Shown here: in pieces, positions 33,881 to 43,502 of the stretch
Layout: the number at the start of each line of letters is the position of its first letter
Position numbering within the stretch: the first letter of the stretch is position 1
Assembly (NCBI GenBank): GCA_037178625.1
Contig: CM074148.1
Coordinates: 806,001-870,000 of the forward strand
Origin: Skeletonema tropicum
Taxonomy: Eukaryota > Bacillariophyta > Thalassiosirophyceae > Thalassiosirales > Thalassiosiraceae
Length of the DNA: 64,000 nt
Direction of reading: 5' to 3'
Made by a program: the position numbers and the translations under genes
The notes under the pieces: generated by a model
Told to the model about the DNA's origin: nothing
What the model saw: only the letters and a program-made list of their open reading frames with translations
The model's database searches: none

Positions 33881-33997
33881 TTGTTCTTATTAAGAACGAC
33901 CATTTCCATTCATCCGATGGTAGCGGGTCTGAATGGTCTGATGGCAGCGATGAATTGATGTCGGACGATGACGAACCTTTGATATATGAGTGCAGTG
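32517..33997 (+). pseudogene. Ulp1/SENP-type (C48) cysteine protease region, N-terminal part of a Helitron-type gene
   Basis: A SUMO-protease-like domain. The frame from the right edge of the retroelement to 33026 (…ICSKARKHIVAYLNAWFLAN…) gives the N-terminal part. Another frame, about 32985-33680, carries all C48 landmarks: LLPEQWLNDSIVNFWIRLI, SGHW (catalytic His), HFDSLG (Asp), then QQQSNSFDCGVYTCRFA (oxyanion Gln and nucleophile Cys). Near 33675 a further one-base shift leads into DTLFDFSGDDITRMRVQIHA and an Asp-run/Ser-Asp acidic tail. The exon ends at 33997 with GTGAGT, in phase with 34399. Two frame changes and possibly the upstream retroelement break it. The catalytic tetrad is complete, so it was active recently. 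An open frame from 27036 to the retroelement would be continuous with it if the element and one CCAAT were absent. Confidence 0.75.
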
Positions 33998-34100
33998 GTG
34001 AGTTTATTACTTTATTCCACTGTAAACATGTCATCTCTGAGCTGTCAATACCATTAGTTTATGACTATGCTCAGGAGATGTGATTGTGGCTGCCATCTGA

Positions 34101-34310
34101 GTTTGGAGAATATTTTGACGGGGTGAAAAAAATATTCGCGAGGAGGCGAACGCGGGCTACCCCCATCTGCGTTTGGAGAATATTTTGACGGGGTGAAAAA
34201 AATATTCGCGAGGAGGCGAACGCGGGCTACCCCCATCTGCGTTTGGAGAATATTTTGACGGGGTGAAAAAAATATTCGCGAGGAGGCGAAGCGGGCTTCC
34301 CGCCACCCTT
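34101..34310 (+). repeat. Three 70-bp tandem repeats within an intron
   Basis: GTTTGGAGAATATTTTGACG starts at 34101, 34171 and 34241, an exact 70-bp period. The third copy diverges in its last 15 bp. It lies wholly inside the predicted intron 33998-34398. Confidence 0.9.
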
Positions 34311-34398
34311 TCTCTTTCCTGAATGTCATTACTTGTTCAATCTCTCATTATCAATCTCTCACTCTACTCTCTCCATCTCACATACACATATAACATAG

Positions 34399-37392
34399 GT
34401 GACACCAGTGTTATCAGACACAAAGCTACCCGGCGCAACAACGCTAACAACAACACACTTAACACATTCCTTCTGCTGGGTGATGTCATCGAATACAGGA
34501 ATCCTTCTTTGAAGTCATCGACAAAAAAGGGTACGATTGTTTCAATCGGAGCGCTGTCGTCTAGGGAGAATATAATCGGCTTAGATAATGGAGATTACCT
34601 CGACAAAGGCATCCATCAAGTGCGTCGAATGTCGATCAATCATCTGGACCATGACGGACATCTTCCCAATCCCAACCCTGTCTGGAAGTGTCTGACGAAA
34701 ATAATTATCATTGCACCCTACGAGGATGTGTTCTCCGACGATGAGGAGAATGATGAGGCGGAGGACTACAGATGGGATAATGAGAGCACAGCCGCAGCAC
34801 CATCATTTGATGCTGGGGAGCAACAATCATCTCCAGCGCAACCCGACGAAGACCAGGCCTCCAATTTTGACGAACGTTCCAATAGCTGGACGCCGGACAA
34901 CAAGCGCAAACGGACTGCTTGTGGACAGACTAAAAACTCTGATAGAGTACAGAGCAAGCGAGCAAAGCGGGAGGATGCCAAACTGGACAGGAGGAGACTG
35001 ACAGAGTCATATCTTTGTTGGGCCCCTTCTGGGAAAGAGTACAACAAGGCGAAGAGGAAAGTCAACGAACTGTACGTGATGTCGCTTCAACTGGGCGTTG
35101 TCGAGAAGTTTCGCGAGAGAAAAATCCATTTGCAAAAGAGCAAGAATCAATTCATGAAACAGGAAAAGGAGTTTAGGCGGTTCTTGGTAAACAGAAAGAA
35201 AAGCGGTGCAATCTGTCTGGATATAACCGAGTCTGTGGACATCCAGTTCATGGACAATCCCAACCATGGGTTGATAGGAAGATCTAGGGAGACCTATCGC
35301 AGCAGGCTTATCAAGGAAGAGATAATTCAGTTCGAGTACAAAATGAGGACGCTGCAAGTATCTACGTGCTGTGTTTGCAGGGAGAACAAACTGATATTTC
35401 CCAAGGGAGTCGCCAAAGATTTGCCCGTTGGCCTCTCCGTGGGTGATAGTGTCTGTAGTCTTTGAAAGAAGAACAAATGCCAAGAGAGCAACAAGTACCT
35501 GAAGGAGAATCTCCAGCCAATATGGTACGAGCGTGATGGTAACGGTAACTTCAAATACGACTGCAACAATGAGAAAATAATTCGGTACGACATACCAGCG
35601 GAACTGAAATCTCTGACGATGGCAGAGAAGCTTCTGATCAGGAGATGTTCGCCTCCGATACCCTCCCACCATATTAGAAATGGAGTTTATGGCATTTACG
35701 GTCACTGTGTTACATTCCCCCAAGACATCGAGAAAATGTGTGAGGAACTGCCTCAAAAGCAGTCCAATATGGTGATATTTGTGCGTAATATGAATGACAG
35801 AGTCTCGGGAGTGCAACATACGCATCATTTCAAGGTCAATAAGGAAAAGGTTCTGAAGGCATTGAGGTGGCTGAAGGTTCATCATGTTGGATACAAGAAT
35901 ATTTCAATTAACTCTTCGAACATGGACTGGATCAAAAATGGGTCTGTGTATGACGTGGCGACAAGTTACGTTATACAGGCGAAGAAATCAAGTCGTGACG
36001 GGGTGCGAGAAGCATCAGAAACAGTGTCATCGAACCAATGCGATGGCAATGACAATGATGACGGAAATGAGTTGACCTGTTCGACCGTCCATCCCAATAC
36101 GAGGACCAGGGTTCCCACGAAGGAGCAAGGAGACATTATCAGATCACTCGAAGAAGCAGCGAAGGAGTCCAATCAGAAGTATGACACTCTTGACTTCCCC
36201 CCAGTGGACAACACGAAGCCGCTATGGTGCGTATTGTCTTTACTTCTTTTTCGTTAGTTCATCTTTTTTGTCTTCCACTGACTATGCTTACTCGCTCGTC
36301 TTACATTTTCATCAACTTTCTTGCAGCGAATTTGACTCCAGTGAGCAAATCTTCGTTAACGCCTATCCGTGGTTGTTCCCTGGAGGCATAGGAGACGTTT
36401 ACGACCGAAGACGTGGAAAGGTTAAATCATTGGTTGATTGGGCCCAACACCTTATGCACTACCATGACGGTAGATTTTTGAACGATCAAATGTTGGTACT
36501 GTACATCTTTAACATGCTACAGCGTCACGTGAATAACTCGCAGGGGAACTATTTCTACAAAAGTGACAACTTTCTCGGGAGGGATCCGCCAACGGTGGAA
36601 CAATTGCAGGCACAGATGAGGAGGGGGGATTTCTCCTACCTCGGCAAATTGAAGTACTTGGCGAGAAATATTCGTGGTTGTGACAGTTTCTGGAGGGGCA
36701 AGACATCAGAGCTCGAGTCTTGGATTGACTATCATATTGGAAGAGGTCACGGGCCGCCTACTCACTTCATCACTTTGAGTTGCGCTGAGAACTGGTGGCC
36801 GGATCTGAGGAGGATTATGGTTGAACTTGAGAGGCAGGCGGGCAATCATAGTCATGCACAGAAACTAGTCGAGGATGATTTCGCAGCAATGTGTGCCTCG
36901 GCGAAACGCTACAACTTGTTCGTGAACGACTTCTTCATGAAACGGGCCAAGATATTCTTGGATACCGTCGCGAAGAATGCTATGGGCATCAAACACTACT
37001 GGGCTCGAGTCGAATTTGCCCCGGGCAGAGGACAAATTCATCTGCATCTCCTCGGTATAGGGAGGAACAAGTCATACCTCTACGATTTCTATCGTGCGGG
37101 TACTGAGGAGGAAAAGGCGAAAGTAATGGAAAAATATGCAACGTCTGTGCTTGACATGACATCCGATGTCGAAGTAGATGAGACACACAAAACAGACACA
37201 TCGTCTGATTCAGTGTCTCCCTTGAAGAGCCGGTTTTGTGAAAGCATAAGCTACCAAGAAGATGCAAGGATGCTCTGTCAGGAATGCATGGTTCATAAGT
37301 GCGACAATTACTGTCTGGGTGACAATTTGCAATCAACGCGTAGACAGTGCCGTTTCGAATATGGCAAGGAGATATTCTCTCTAGAGAGATAA
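34399..37392 (+). pseudogene. Helitron Rep region, continuing the C48 protease gene
   Basis: Rolling-circle replication initiator part of a Helitron-type element. It begins after a TAG acceptor at 34399, in phase with the C48 exon. The first 350 residues are basic/acidic linker. Then comes a Cys-rich/DUF6570-like block (STCCVCRENKL … DIPAELKSLTMAEKLLIRR), with an in-frame TGA at 35463-35465 inside it. A 100-nt intron (36227-36326) joins KPLC to EFDSSEQIF, starting the Helitron_like_N domain (AYPWLFPGGIGDVYD, FITLSCAENWWPDL). GRGQIHLHLLGIG contains the HUH-type H-x-H metal site. The frame stops at 37392 after CRFEYGKEIF. The catalytic Tyr block and PIF1 helicase expected next are absent here, so it is truncated. 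Helicase tails of this kind occur at 7347-8962. Confidence 0.75.
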
Positions 37393-37404
37393 ATAGGGAG
37401 GTGC

Positions 37405-37696
37405 TTACAAGCATAAGCGGGATAACGTTGAGCCAAGTTCACTTCCTTCGGCGGCTTACCACTCATTTGAGGCAGGAAGACCACGCAGACACTGTTGGCG
37501 CCTGAAGGCATTCAACATCCTCGGTGGTCGCTTTCGCCATGGGACAAGCGTTGAACATCGAATGGATCTCCACAGGATGGCTGTCGATGCAATTGTTGGA
37601 GTTATCCAGTACGATTATGAGAATGGTCCCCTCCTTTTGATGTCTGTTGATCTTTTGATTTCCAGGTCTTCCAGAGTTGTAGTTGTATCCTCATAA
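37405..37696 (+). pseudogene. Further coding remnant after the Helitron Rep frame
   Basis: In another frame the sequence stays coding-like from about 37405 (AYKHKRDNVEPSSLPSAAYH) through RLKAFNILGGRFRHGTSVEH and RMDLHRMAVDAIVGVIQYDY to a TAA at 37694-37696. Probably the continuation of the Rep protein after a frameshift near 37390, but no Helitron motif is certain. Ends before any helicase. Confidence 0.35.
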
Positions 37697-38492
37697 AATT
37701 ATGAAACGCCTATCGTCCTCAGCCAATCGATTACATTAAATTAAGTTTGAAACGTTTTCCTTTCACGTCTTGTTGCAAAGTCAACACAACGCCATCATGC
37801 TCTCTCAAGGAGAGAGATGGATATGGATAAGTGTTGGCTACTGGATACTGGATATTGGATACTAGATACTGAATGGATACTGAATGGATACTGGATACTG
37901 GATACTAATGGATGTACGTACATGGATTATTCGCCAAACCTATTCACTACAAAGTCTACATACAGTATCCAGGATCTTGCAGTAGCGCCAAGCTCTCACA
38001 TAATAACATCATGGTAGCAGTGAAACACCTCGCATCACCGGCAGCCATTCCTCGTCTTCCAGAAAGCGAGAACCGCATTTTTGTATTTGCCATGAATCTC
38101 ATATTCAAATGTATTTAATTTGAATATCAATATCAGTAATGATGGACACATGTGTCCATCGTTGGCGGTGATGGTGTTGCTGTGAAAGAGAAATTGGAAC
38201 AGCTCGGCTCAACCGATAGCAAGAGTATGAGAGAAAAATCGGCTAAGTCAAAGTCACTACTACACAAACACAGACACACATACACAGACACACTTGACAG
38301 AGAAATATCGTACCTCATAATCATAATCATAATCATATGGTATACTTGTTTCAGTCTGTATGTCTATTTGTCTGTCTTCTACTTCTAAGTTTATGCTTCT
38401 GCTTATGGACAAATACAAGTATTCCAAGTCCAAGACAAGTGCCGTCATTGCACTGTTAAAATGCAGATGCCCATTTTGATTTTGATTCATCT
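37697..38492. other. Intergenic with minisatellite and short palindrome
   Basis: No gene. Contains ATACTGG minisatellite 2 (37838-37910), TACGTACAT just after it, a perfect palindrome ATGGACACATGTGTCCAT near 38142-38159, and an (ATAATC)n tract near 38317-38336. Confidence 0.5.
37838..37910. repeat. ATACTGG minisatellite 2
   Basis: Degenerate tandem GGATACT/GAATGGATACT units; same unit and same neighbouring TACGTACAT word as the array at 4035-4098. Confidence 0.8.
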
Positions 38493-41400
38493 CTATTTCT
38501 TTCCATTCTGACTCTTAGGAACATCCTGGTCATCTGAATCTGACTCATCATCAGATGATGATTCGTCCTCATCAGACGATTCATCTACAGGAGCTTTTTT
38601 CGGCTTGTAATCATACTTCATCACAGAACCTTTCGCTTCTTCATCCGAATCGTCTCCAAACATTGTATCTGCAAGTTTTCTATAATCAACCTTGCTGCGA
38701 CTTCGCTTTCCTCTCACAATGTTGGAAGTATCAAGAGCCCCCATATCTTTTGATTTCGAATCATTCGATTGATCATTGCCACTCGAATCACCATCTTTTG
38801 CGGCGGCAGTAGAAGGAGGGAAAGTAAACCTCCTCCTCTTGCTGCGACGGAGTCCCTCATTTCCATCCGAGGAGGCATCACTGTCTGACTCTTCCGATGA
38901 CGAACCGATAGAGAGGGCATCGAGTTCATCCCTCCCAATCTTCTCTTTGAGCAACTTCTTCTCTTCATACATATCTTCAGCGGCTGAAGAATTGCCGTCA
39001 CTATCTTCTTCAACTGGGCCATCGATATCGAAGTCTTCGTCCTCCTCCTCGTCATCATCATCTTGTGCAGCAAGGGCATCTTCATCCACCATATCACTTT
39101 CAATACCTGCAGCAGCACGTCCAATGCCAAACGTCTCTCTTATGAATAGCGTCGTTTCATCATCCTTTATGCCATCTTTGAATTTTTGTGCCACACGCAG
39201 CTCCACCTCTGCTTCGGGAAACACATCTTCTGCCGTCTCCCACTCACTGTGTCCTCGTCTCCTCATGATTTCATCCCAATCATGCTCCCAATCATCTAGA
39301 AGATATTCACGCTGGGCGTAGTGGACAAGATTTGCATGGGCTGTACAAAGAGGACAAAACCACGCTTCATCTTCCCCAGCAGCCTCAACTTCCTCCAAGG
39401 TCACTTTTGGTTCCAAGCACTGCATATGGTAGGCACGGTAGCACCCAATTCCATCACACAGAAGCATATCATTGTCGTCCGTGGCTCCCCCGCCATGACA
39501 ACAAGAGCACTTGAGATCATCCAGAGAAACTCCCGAAGAATCTGATTTCACAGAAGCATCCTCTGCTTCCACCCGAGCTTCTCCAGTGCGAGGTTCAAAT
39601 CGACGACGATGAAGGTCTCCCTCAGGGAATAAATGATGAAGCAATGCTTTGCCATCCTTCATCTCATCAGGGTTGAAATGTGCTGCCTCTTCAGGGGATG
39701 ATTGACTCAAATACCATTGCATTAGCTCGCTCACTGCATCAATACAACCGGTTGCGTCTTCACTCTTGGTATTCACGTGATGCGGTGCGCATCTGATGCT
39801 TTCTTCCAATGCTACAATCAAATCCTTGATTCGAAGCTTATTTTGGGCAATCCTCATTACACATTGCGTCAACTCCTGAGGGAGTCCCCCGATGTTTTGA
39901 ATCCGTTCTGCGAGTGCCTTCCTCGATCGGCTAGTTTCAGTGAAGCTGCGGAGGGAATGTTCGGAATTTCGAATATTGGACAGTGCGGCATTGATGACTT
40001 TCTCTGCCTTTGTCGTGAGATCCTCCTTCATAATTTTGGCTTTGAGTGAGCCGGTCACATTTTCAAATTCGTGTTCGAGTGATGCAATGCCAGACTTTGA
40101 TGGAGACATCATCGCCGGCGGAACGTTAGTGATGACTGCCTTCTCCTTCTCCTCCTCCTCTCCGACCATACGTTCTACCTCATCTTTCGGCTGAGGAATA
40201 TCACAGCGAAACATGACATTGAGTTCTTGGTCAGTAAAGATTCTAGCATCCGAGCCATTCTTCGCATTATTAAACCCCTTGCCCTTCTGCTTCAAGTACT
40301 CCTGATCGCGATATCGGCAAATTAGACACCTCCATGGACCTCTCGGTACCGCAAATACTGGAATGAAGTGACATCGCTGGTGGTATGCCCTTTCGCATTG
40401 ATAAAGTTGTTGTTGTTGTTGTTGTCCATTGCTACTACTACCTCCTCTCCTTCGTTTCCCAGCATGGGCTGGTCCATCACATAGAATGAGTCCATTACGA
40501 GGATTGTGAAAACGGCGTGGGAGTTGAAATGGTGGTTTCTCCTCATCATTGTCGGAAGTGCCATCGTCATCTTCACTGCTTTTGGCACCATTATTTGCTC
40601 CTTCATCGCTAACAATGCCGACCGTAATGTCATTCTTACTCAGATTGTCCTTGGCCTCTCTATTCGTTTCCTTCTCCGGACAATCGTCATCGTCTAATCC
40701 CTCACTCTTCAAATTTCCCTTCGTAATGACATTCTTACTCAGATTGTCCTTGGCCTCTCTATTCGTTTCCTTCTCCGGACAATCGTCATCTTCTAATCCC
40801 TCACTCTTCAAATTTCCCTTCTTTACCTCACCATTATTATTTGATTCGTCCAAAGTATTATCCTCTCCTTCTAAAGAAGAGTGACATTCAACTTCTTCGA
40901 ATCCATCAAGCTTCATCTTCTGCTGCTGCTGCTGCTCCACCTTCTGCTGCTGCTCATCACAATCCTTCTCGGGTAAAAAGAAATCAGCATCACTAAAATC
41001 AACACCACATTTGCAAAGACAACAAACGACATTATCATAATTCGATTCTTCATCCTCCTCATCATCACAGGTAGTAGTAGTGTTTGCCGTCAATTCTTCC
41101 ATACTAACACTACCACTACCACCACCACCACCACCTACACCTACACGCATCTTTTTCTTCTTACTGGGTGGACTAAATCCCTCTCGTTTACCACCTTTCC
41201 AACCCTGACAAGAAGTACATCGATTTCGTGAGGGTGGGTTGAGAGTTGTACAACGGGTACATTCCCATTGTTGTTGTTGTCCTCCACTACTGCTACTCCC
41301 ATTGGGCATTTTTTCACTCTTTCGCTTCTTCTTCTTCTTCGTCGTCGTCGTCGCCTTTTTCTTACCACCGGTACCACCAACCGAAGCAGCATCCTCATAC

Positions 41401-41810
41401 AATGTCAATGCATCCTCTTGCATCGCCAACAATTTTTGAGTTGGTTTCAATTGTCGTGGTCGTCGTGCAATGGCACTTTTACGTGGACCTTGTTGTTGTT
41501 GTTGTTGTTGTTGTTTGGATGATGAAGACGAAGAAGAGGTTAGTGCCTTGGTAATACTTGCACCACTACCACTAATACCCCTGGTTTCATGATCATGACG
41601 GTAGCACTTCCCACGTGCAAAGAGGGCACGTGTACATCCTGGATAATTGCAGTGTCCCTTCTTCTTCTTTCTCTTTTTTCCACTGACGGAGGATGAGGAT
41701 GGTTGATCCTCAGCGGGGGATGCTGATGCTGATGCTGATGCTGATGCTACTGCTATTGATGCGTTCTTCTCCCTCTTCTTCTTCTTTGTTGTTATTGTTG
41801 GTTTCATCAT
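38493..41810 (-). CDS. Large PHD-finger / RanBP2-zinc-finger chromatin-type protein
   Basis: Single open frame of 1105 codons, ATG at 41808-41810. Order: Lys-rich start with Ala/Ser repeats; a C-x4-C-x8-C-x2-H zinc motif at residues 52-75 (GHCNYPGCTRALFARGKCYR); Ser/Gln runs; a RanBP2-type zinc finger near 180-210 (WECTRCTTLNPPSRNRCTSC); and an extended PHD-like module from about 260 (VCCLCKCGVDF) to 500 (PWRCLICRYRD), split by long acidic inserts. A helical region follows, then a canonical PHD finger near 767-822 (CSCCHGGG…DMLLCDGIGCYRAYHMQCLE…WFCPLC). After it, DVFPEAEVELRVAQKF recalls the region behind the PHD of plant HAT3.1/PRHA proteins. The C-terminus is long, acidic and Ser-rich. Probable nuclear histone-tail reader; ligand unknown. 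Contains a 33-codon tandem duplication (40631-40828). Confidence 0.85.
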   Translation of the reverse strand: MMKPTITTKKKKREKNASIAVASASASASASPAEDQPSSSSVSGKKRKKKKGHCNYPGCTRALFARGKCYRHDHETRGISGSGASITKALTSSSSSSSKQQQQQQQQGPRKSAIARRPRQLKPTQKLLAMQEDALTLYEDAASVGGTGGKKKATTTTKKKKKRKSEKMPNGSSSSGGQQQQWECTRCTTLNPPSRNRCTSCQGWKGGKREGFSPPSKKKKMRVGVGGGGGGSGSVSMEELTANTTTTCDDEEDEESNYDNVVCCLCKCGVDFSDADFFLPEKDCDEQQQKVEQQQQQKMKLDGFEEVECHSSLEGEDNTLDESNNNGEVKKGNLKSEGLEDDDCPEKETNREAKDNLSKNVITKGNLKSEGLDDDDCPEKETNREAKDNLSKNDITVGIVSDEGANNGAKSSEDDDGTSDNDEEKPPFQLPRRFHNPRNGLILCDGPAHAGKRRRGGSSSNGQQQQQQLYQCERAYHQRCHFIPVFAVPRGPWRCLICRYRDQEYLKQKGKGFNNAKNGSDARIFTDQELNVMFRCDIPQPKDEVERMVGEEEEKEKAVITNVPPAMMSPSKSGIASLEHEFENVTGSLKAKIMKEDLTTKAEKVINAALSNIRNSEHSLRSFTETSRSRKALAERIQNIGGLPQELTQCVMRIAQNKLRIKDLIVALEESIRCAPHHVNTKSEDATGCIDAVSELMQWYLSQSSPEEAAHFNPDEMKDGKALLHHLFPEGDLHRRRFEPRTGEARVEAEDASVKSDSSGVSLDDLKCSCCHGGGATDDNDMLLCDGIGCYRAYHMQCLEPKVTLEEVEAAGEDEAWFCPLCTAHANLVHYAQREYLLDDWEHDWDEIMRRRGHSEWETAEDVFPEAEVELRVAQKFKDGIKDDETTLFIRETFGIGRAAAGIESDMVDEDALAAQDDDDEEEDEDFDIDGPVEEDSDGNSSAAEDMYEEKKLLKEKIGRDELDALSIGSSSEESDSDASSDGNEGLRRSKRRRFTFPPSTAAAKDGDSSGNDQSNDSKSKDMGALDTSNIVRGKRSRSKVDYRKLADTMFGDDSDEEAKGSVMKYDYKPKKAPVDESSDEDESSSDDESDSDDQDVPKSQNGKK
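40631..40828 (-). repeat. 99-bp in-frame tandem duplication within the PHD gene
   Basis: Two nearly identical 99-bp units (33 codons; KGNLKSEGL-DDDCPEKETN in each). The period keeps the frame, so the protein simply gains a repeat. Confidence 0.85.
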
Positions 41811-41940
41811 TGCAGCCTTGGGGGGAGAAGATTTCCTACTACTACTACTACTACTACGAGCAGCAGCAGCAGGGGAAGAAGCTCCACCACTTCCTTCTCC
41901 AGCACCACCATCTCAATACTACGACGCTTTTTTGCCTCAG

Positions 41941-42160
41941 GTATCATGACGATAGCACATACCACGAGCAAATAATGCACGTATACATCCCGGATAACTT
42001 ACAATGTTTCAATCCACTCTTTGGTTTCTTTGTAGTAGTAGTAGTAGTTGATACTTCCAATTCACTACTACTACTACTACTCTTGCGTTTTTTCTTCTTA
42101 TTTCCAACCAATGATGATGATGAAGTTGACGGATGATTTCCTATTGTATTAGCTAGCAGA
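41941..42160 (-). pseudogene. Frame-shifted extra copy of the zinc motif
   Basis: Between the two zinc-motif genes. It encodes a Lys/Ser-rich lead, then bases equivalent to the C-x4-C-x8-C-x2-H motif (residues matching YPGCIRALFARGMCYRHD), but one extra G right after TGTAA breaks the frame and creates GTAAGT. It could be a decayed motif copy, a sequence error, or a splice donor. A TGA follows the motif. Confidence 0.55.
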
Positions 42161-43063
42161 ATGTGCTGACATCTTCTTATCCTCCTCCTCATCATCATCA
42201 TCTTCAGAGCGTTGTTGTTGTTGTTGCTGCTGCTGTTGTGCCTCATGATCATGACGATAACACTTCCCACGAGCAAATAAGGCACGTGTACATCCTGGAT
42301 AATTACAATGTTTCAATCCACTTGATTTCTTCTTTTTTGCCAATGATGATGCGGTGGTGGTGGATGATGATGATGATGTCGTAGTAGTCTTTGCGGAGGA
42401 GGATGATGGTGGTGTAGTAGCAGTAGTTGATTCGGTACGTTTCACCTTGGATTGTTTGGAGGATGATGATGTTGTAGCCTTTGTTTTTTTCTTGTCATTA
42501 CTACCGCTACTACTGCCACTACTACTACTACTACTTTGTTGCTTCTTGTTCCCTTCCTCCTCCTTGACAGATTTCCTACCACCACCACCACCGCTACTAC
42601 TACTACCATTATTTTTTGTCTCTTGATCATGACGATAGCAATGCCCACGTGCAAATAATGCACGTGTGCACCCCGGATAATTACAGTGTCCCTTCTTCTT
42701 CTTACTTGATGTAGTGGTAGTGGTAGCGACGGGCGTGGTTGATGTTGGGGGAGTTTCATTGTTTGAATTTGTAGCAGATTTGTTATTGGCGGCAGTGGTG
42801 GCGGCGGCGACAGTGGTGGAAGTAGTAGCGGTAGTAGTAGCGGAGGCTGTGGCAGTGGTGGTTGTCGAATTCAATGGTGGTGGTGGATCATGATGGTCAT
42901 CATCGTCATTGTCTGAAAATTGAATTTGTTCCCCATCCGGAGGTTTCTCATCATCGTCATCGTCATTATTATTGTTGTTGTTGTTGTTGTTATCAGTGGT
43001 GGAATTTGGACTGCTGCCCTTGCTGGGGCTGAAGAGATTGAGAAATCTGGAGCCGAGTCCCAT
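42149..43063 (-). CDS. Low-complexity protein with two WRKY19-like zinc motifs
   Basis: ATG at 43061-43063 (MGLGSRFLNLFSPSKG) is chosen because the upstream in-frame start is TTG. About 304 residues, mostly Asn, Asp, Ser and Thr homopolymers. Two copies of the zinc motif are embedded, GHCNYPGCTRALFARGHCYR and KHCNYPGCTRALFARGKCYR, each C-x4-C-x8-C-x2-H, resembling the WRKY19-type zinc fingers of plants and oomycetes. The same motif opens the adjacent PHD gene, and a broken copy lies between them, so a local duplication series is likely. The motif may bind DNA or protein; unknown. Reading could continue past the stop at 42149 into the broken copy if one base were different near 42160. Confidence 0.65.
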   Translation of the reverse strand: MGLGSRFLNLFSPSKGSSPNSTTDNNNNNNNNNDDDDDEKPPDGEQIQFSDNDDDDHHDPPPPLNSTTTTATASATTTATTSTTVAAATTAANNKSATNSNNETPPTSTTPVATTTTTSSKKKKGHCNYPGCTRALFARGHCYRHDQETKNNGSSSSGGGGGRKSVKEEEGNKKQQSSSSSSGSSSGSNDKKKTKATTSSSSKQSKVKRTESTTATTPPSSSSAKTTTTSSSSSTTTASSLAKKKKSSGLKHCNYPGCTRALFARGKCYRHDHEAQQQQQQQQQRSEDDDDEEEDKKMSAHSAS

Positions 43064-43502
43064 GGTGTGCTTTTTGGTTTCTATTTTTTGGATATCCTTG
43101 GTGGATGCAAGCAAGAAGTTTGGACCGCTTGAATGTTATTTATGGCGGGATGCTGATATGGACAAGAAGTTTGTAGTACTACTGGTGGATAGAGGGCCAG
43201 ATATTTTGATCAAGGGGCAATGATGCTGAGAGTCTTGTTAGCTGCGCTCTCTAGAGAGAACTCGCTGAAAAATGACCAGTGGAGCGTGGAGCGAGATGGC
43301 AGAATAGCGTATGCTGATTACGCGCTCTGATCGGGATGATCGGAACTATTCTTGTCAAATACTTACTATCTTCTTTTAGAACGACATGGGCATGAAAACT
43401 AATGACGACGAGTAGTAGGAGTATAAGTACGCCAAAGACGCACGTGGTCTTGGCTCCGTGACATCATCATCTTCTTGCGCTCGCTTCGCTTGTGGCGTGG
43501 TG

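Noticed and set aside
24429..35465. In-frame TGA codons (24429, 35463) as evidence of recoded TGA or selenocysteine
   Set aside because: Other genes here end normally at TGA, TAG also occurs in frame elsewhere (14157), no SECIS-like structure was seen, and the affected genes are damaged in other ways.
38142..38159. Perfect palindrome ATGGACACATGTGTCCAT
   Set aside because: Short and isolated; no second copy or associated gene feature, so not listed as an element.
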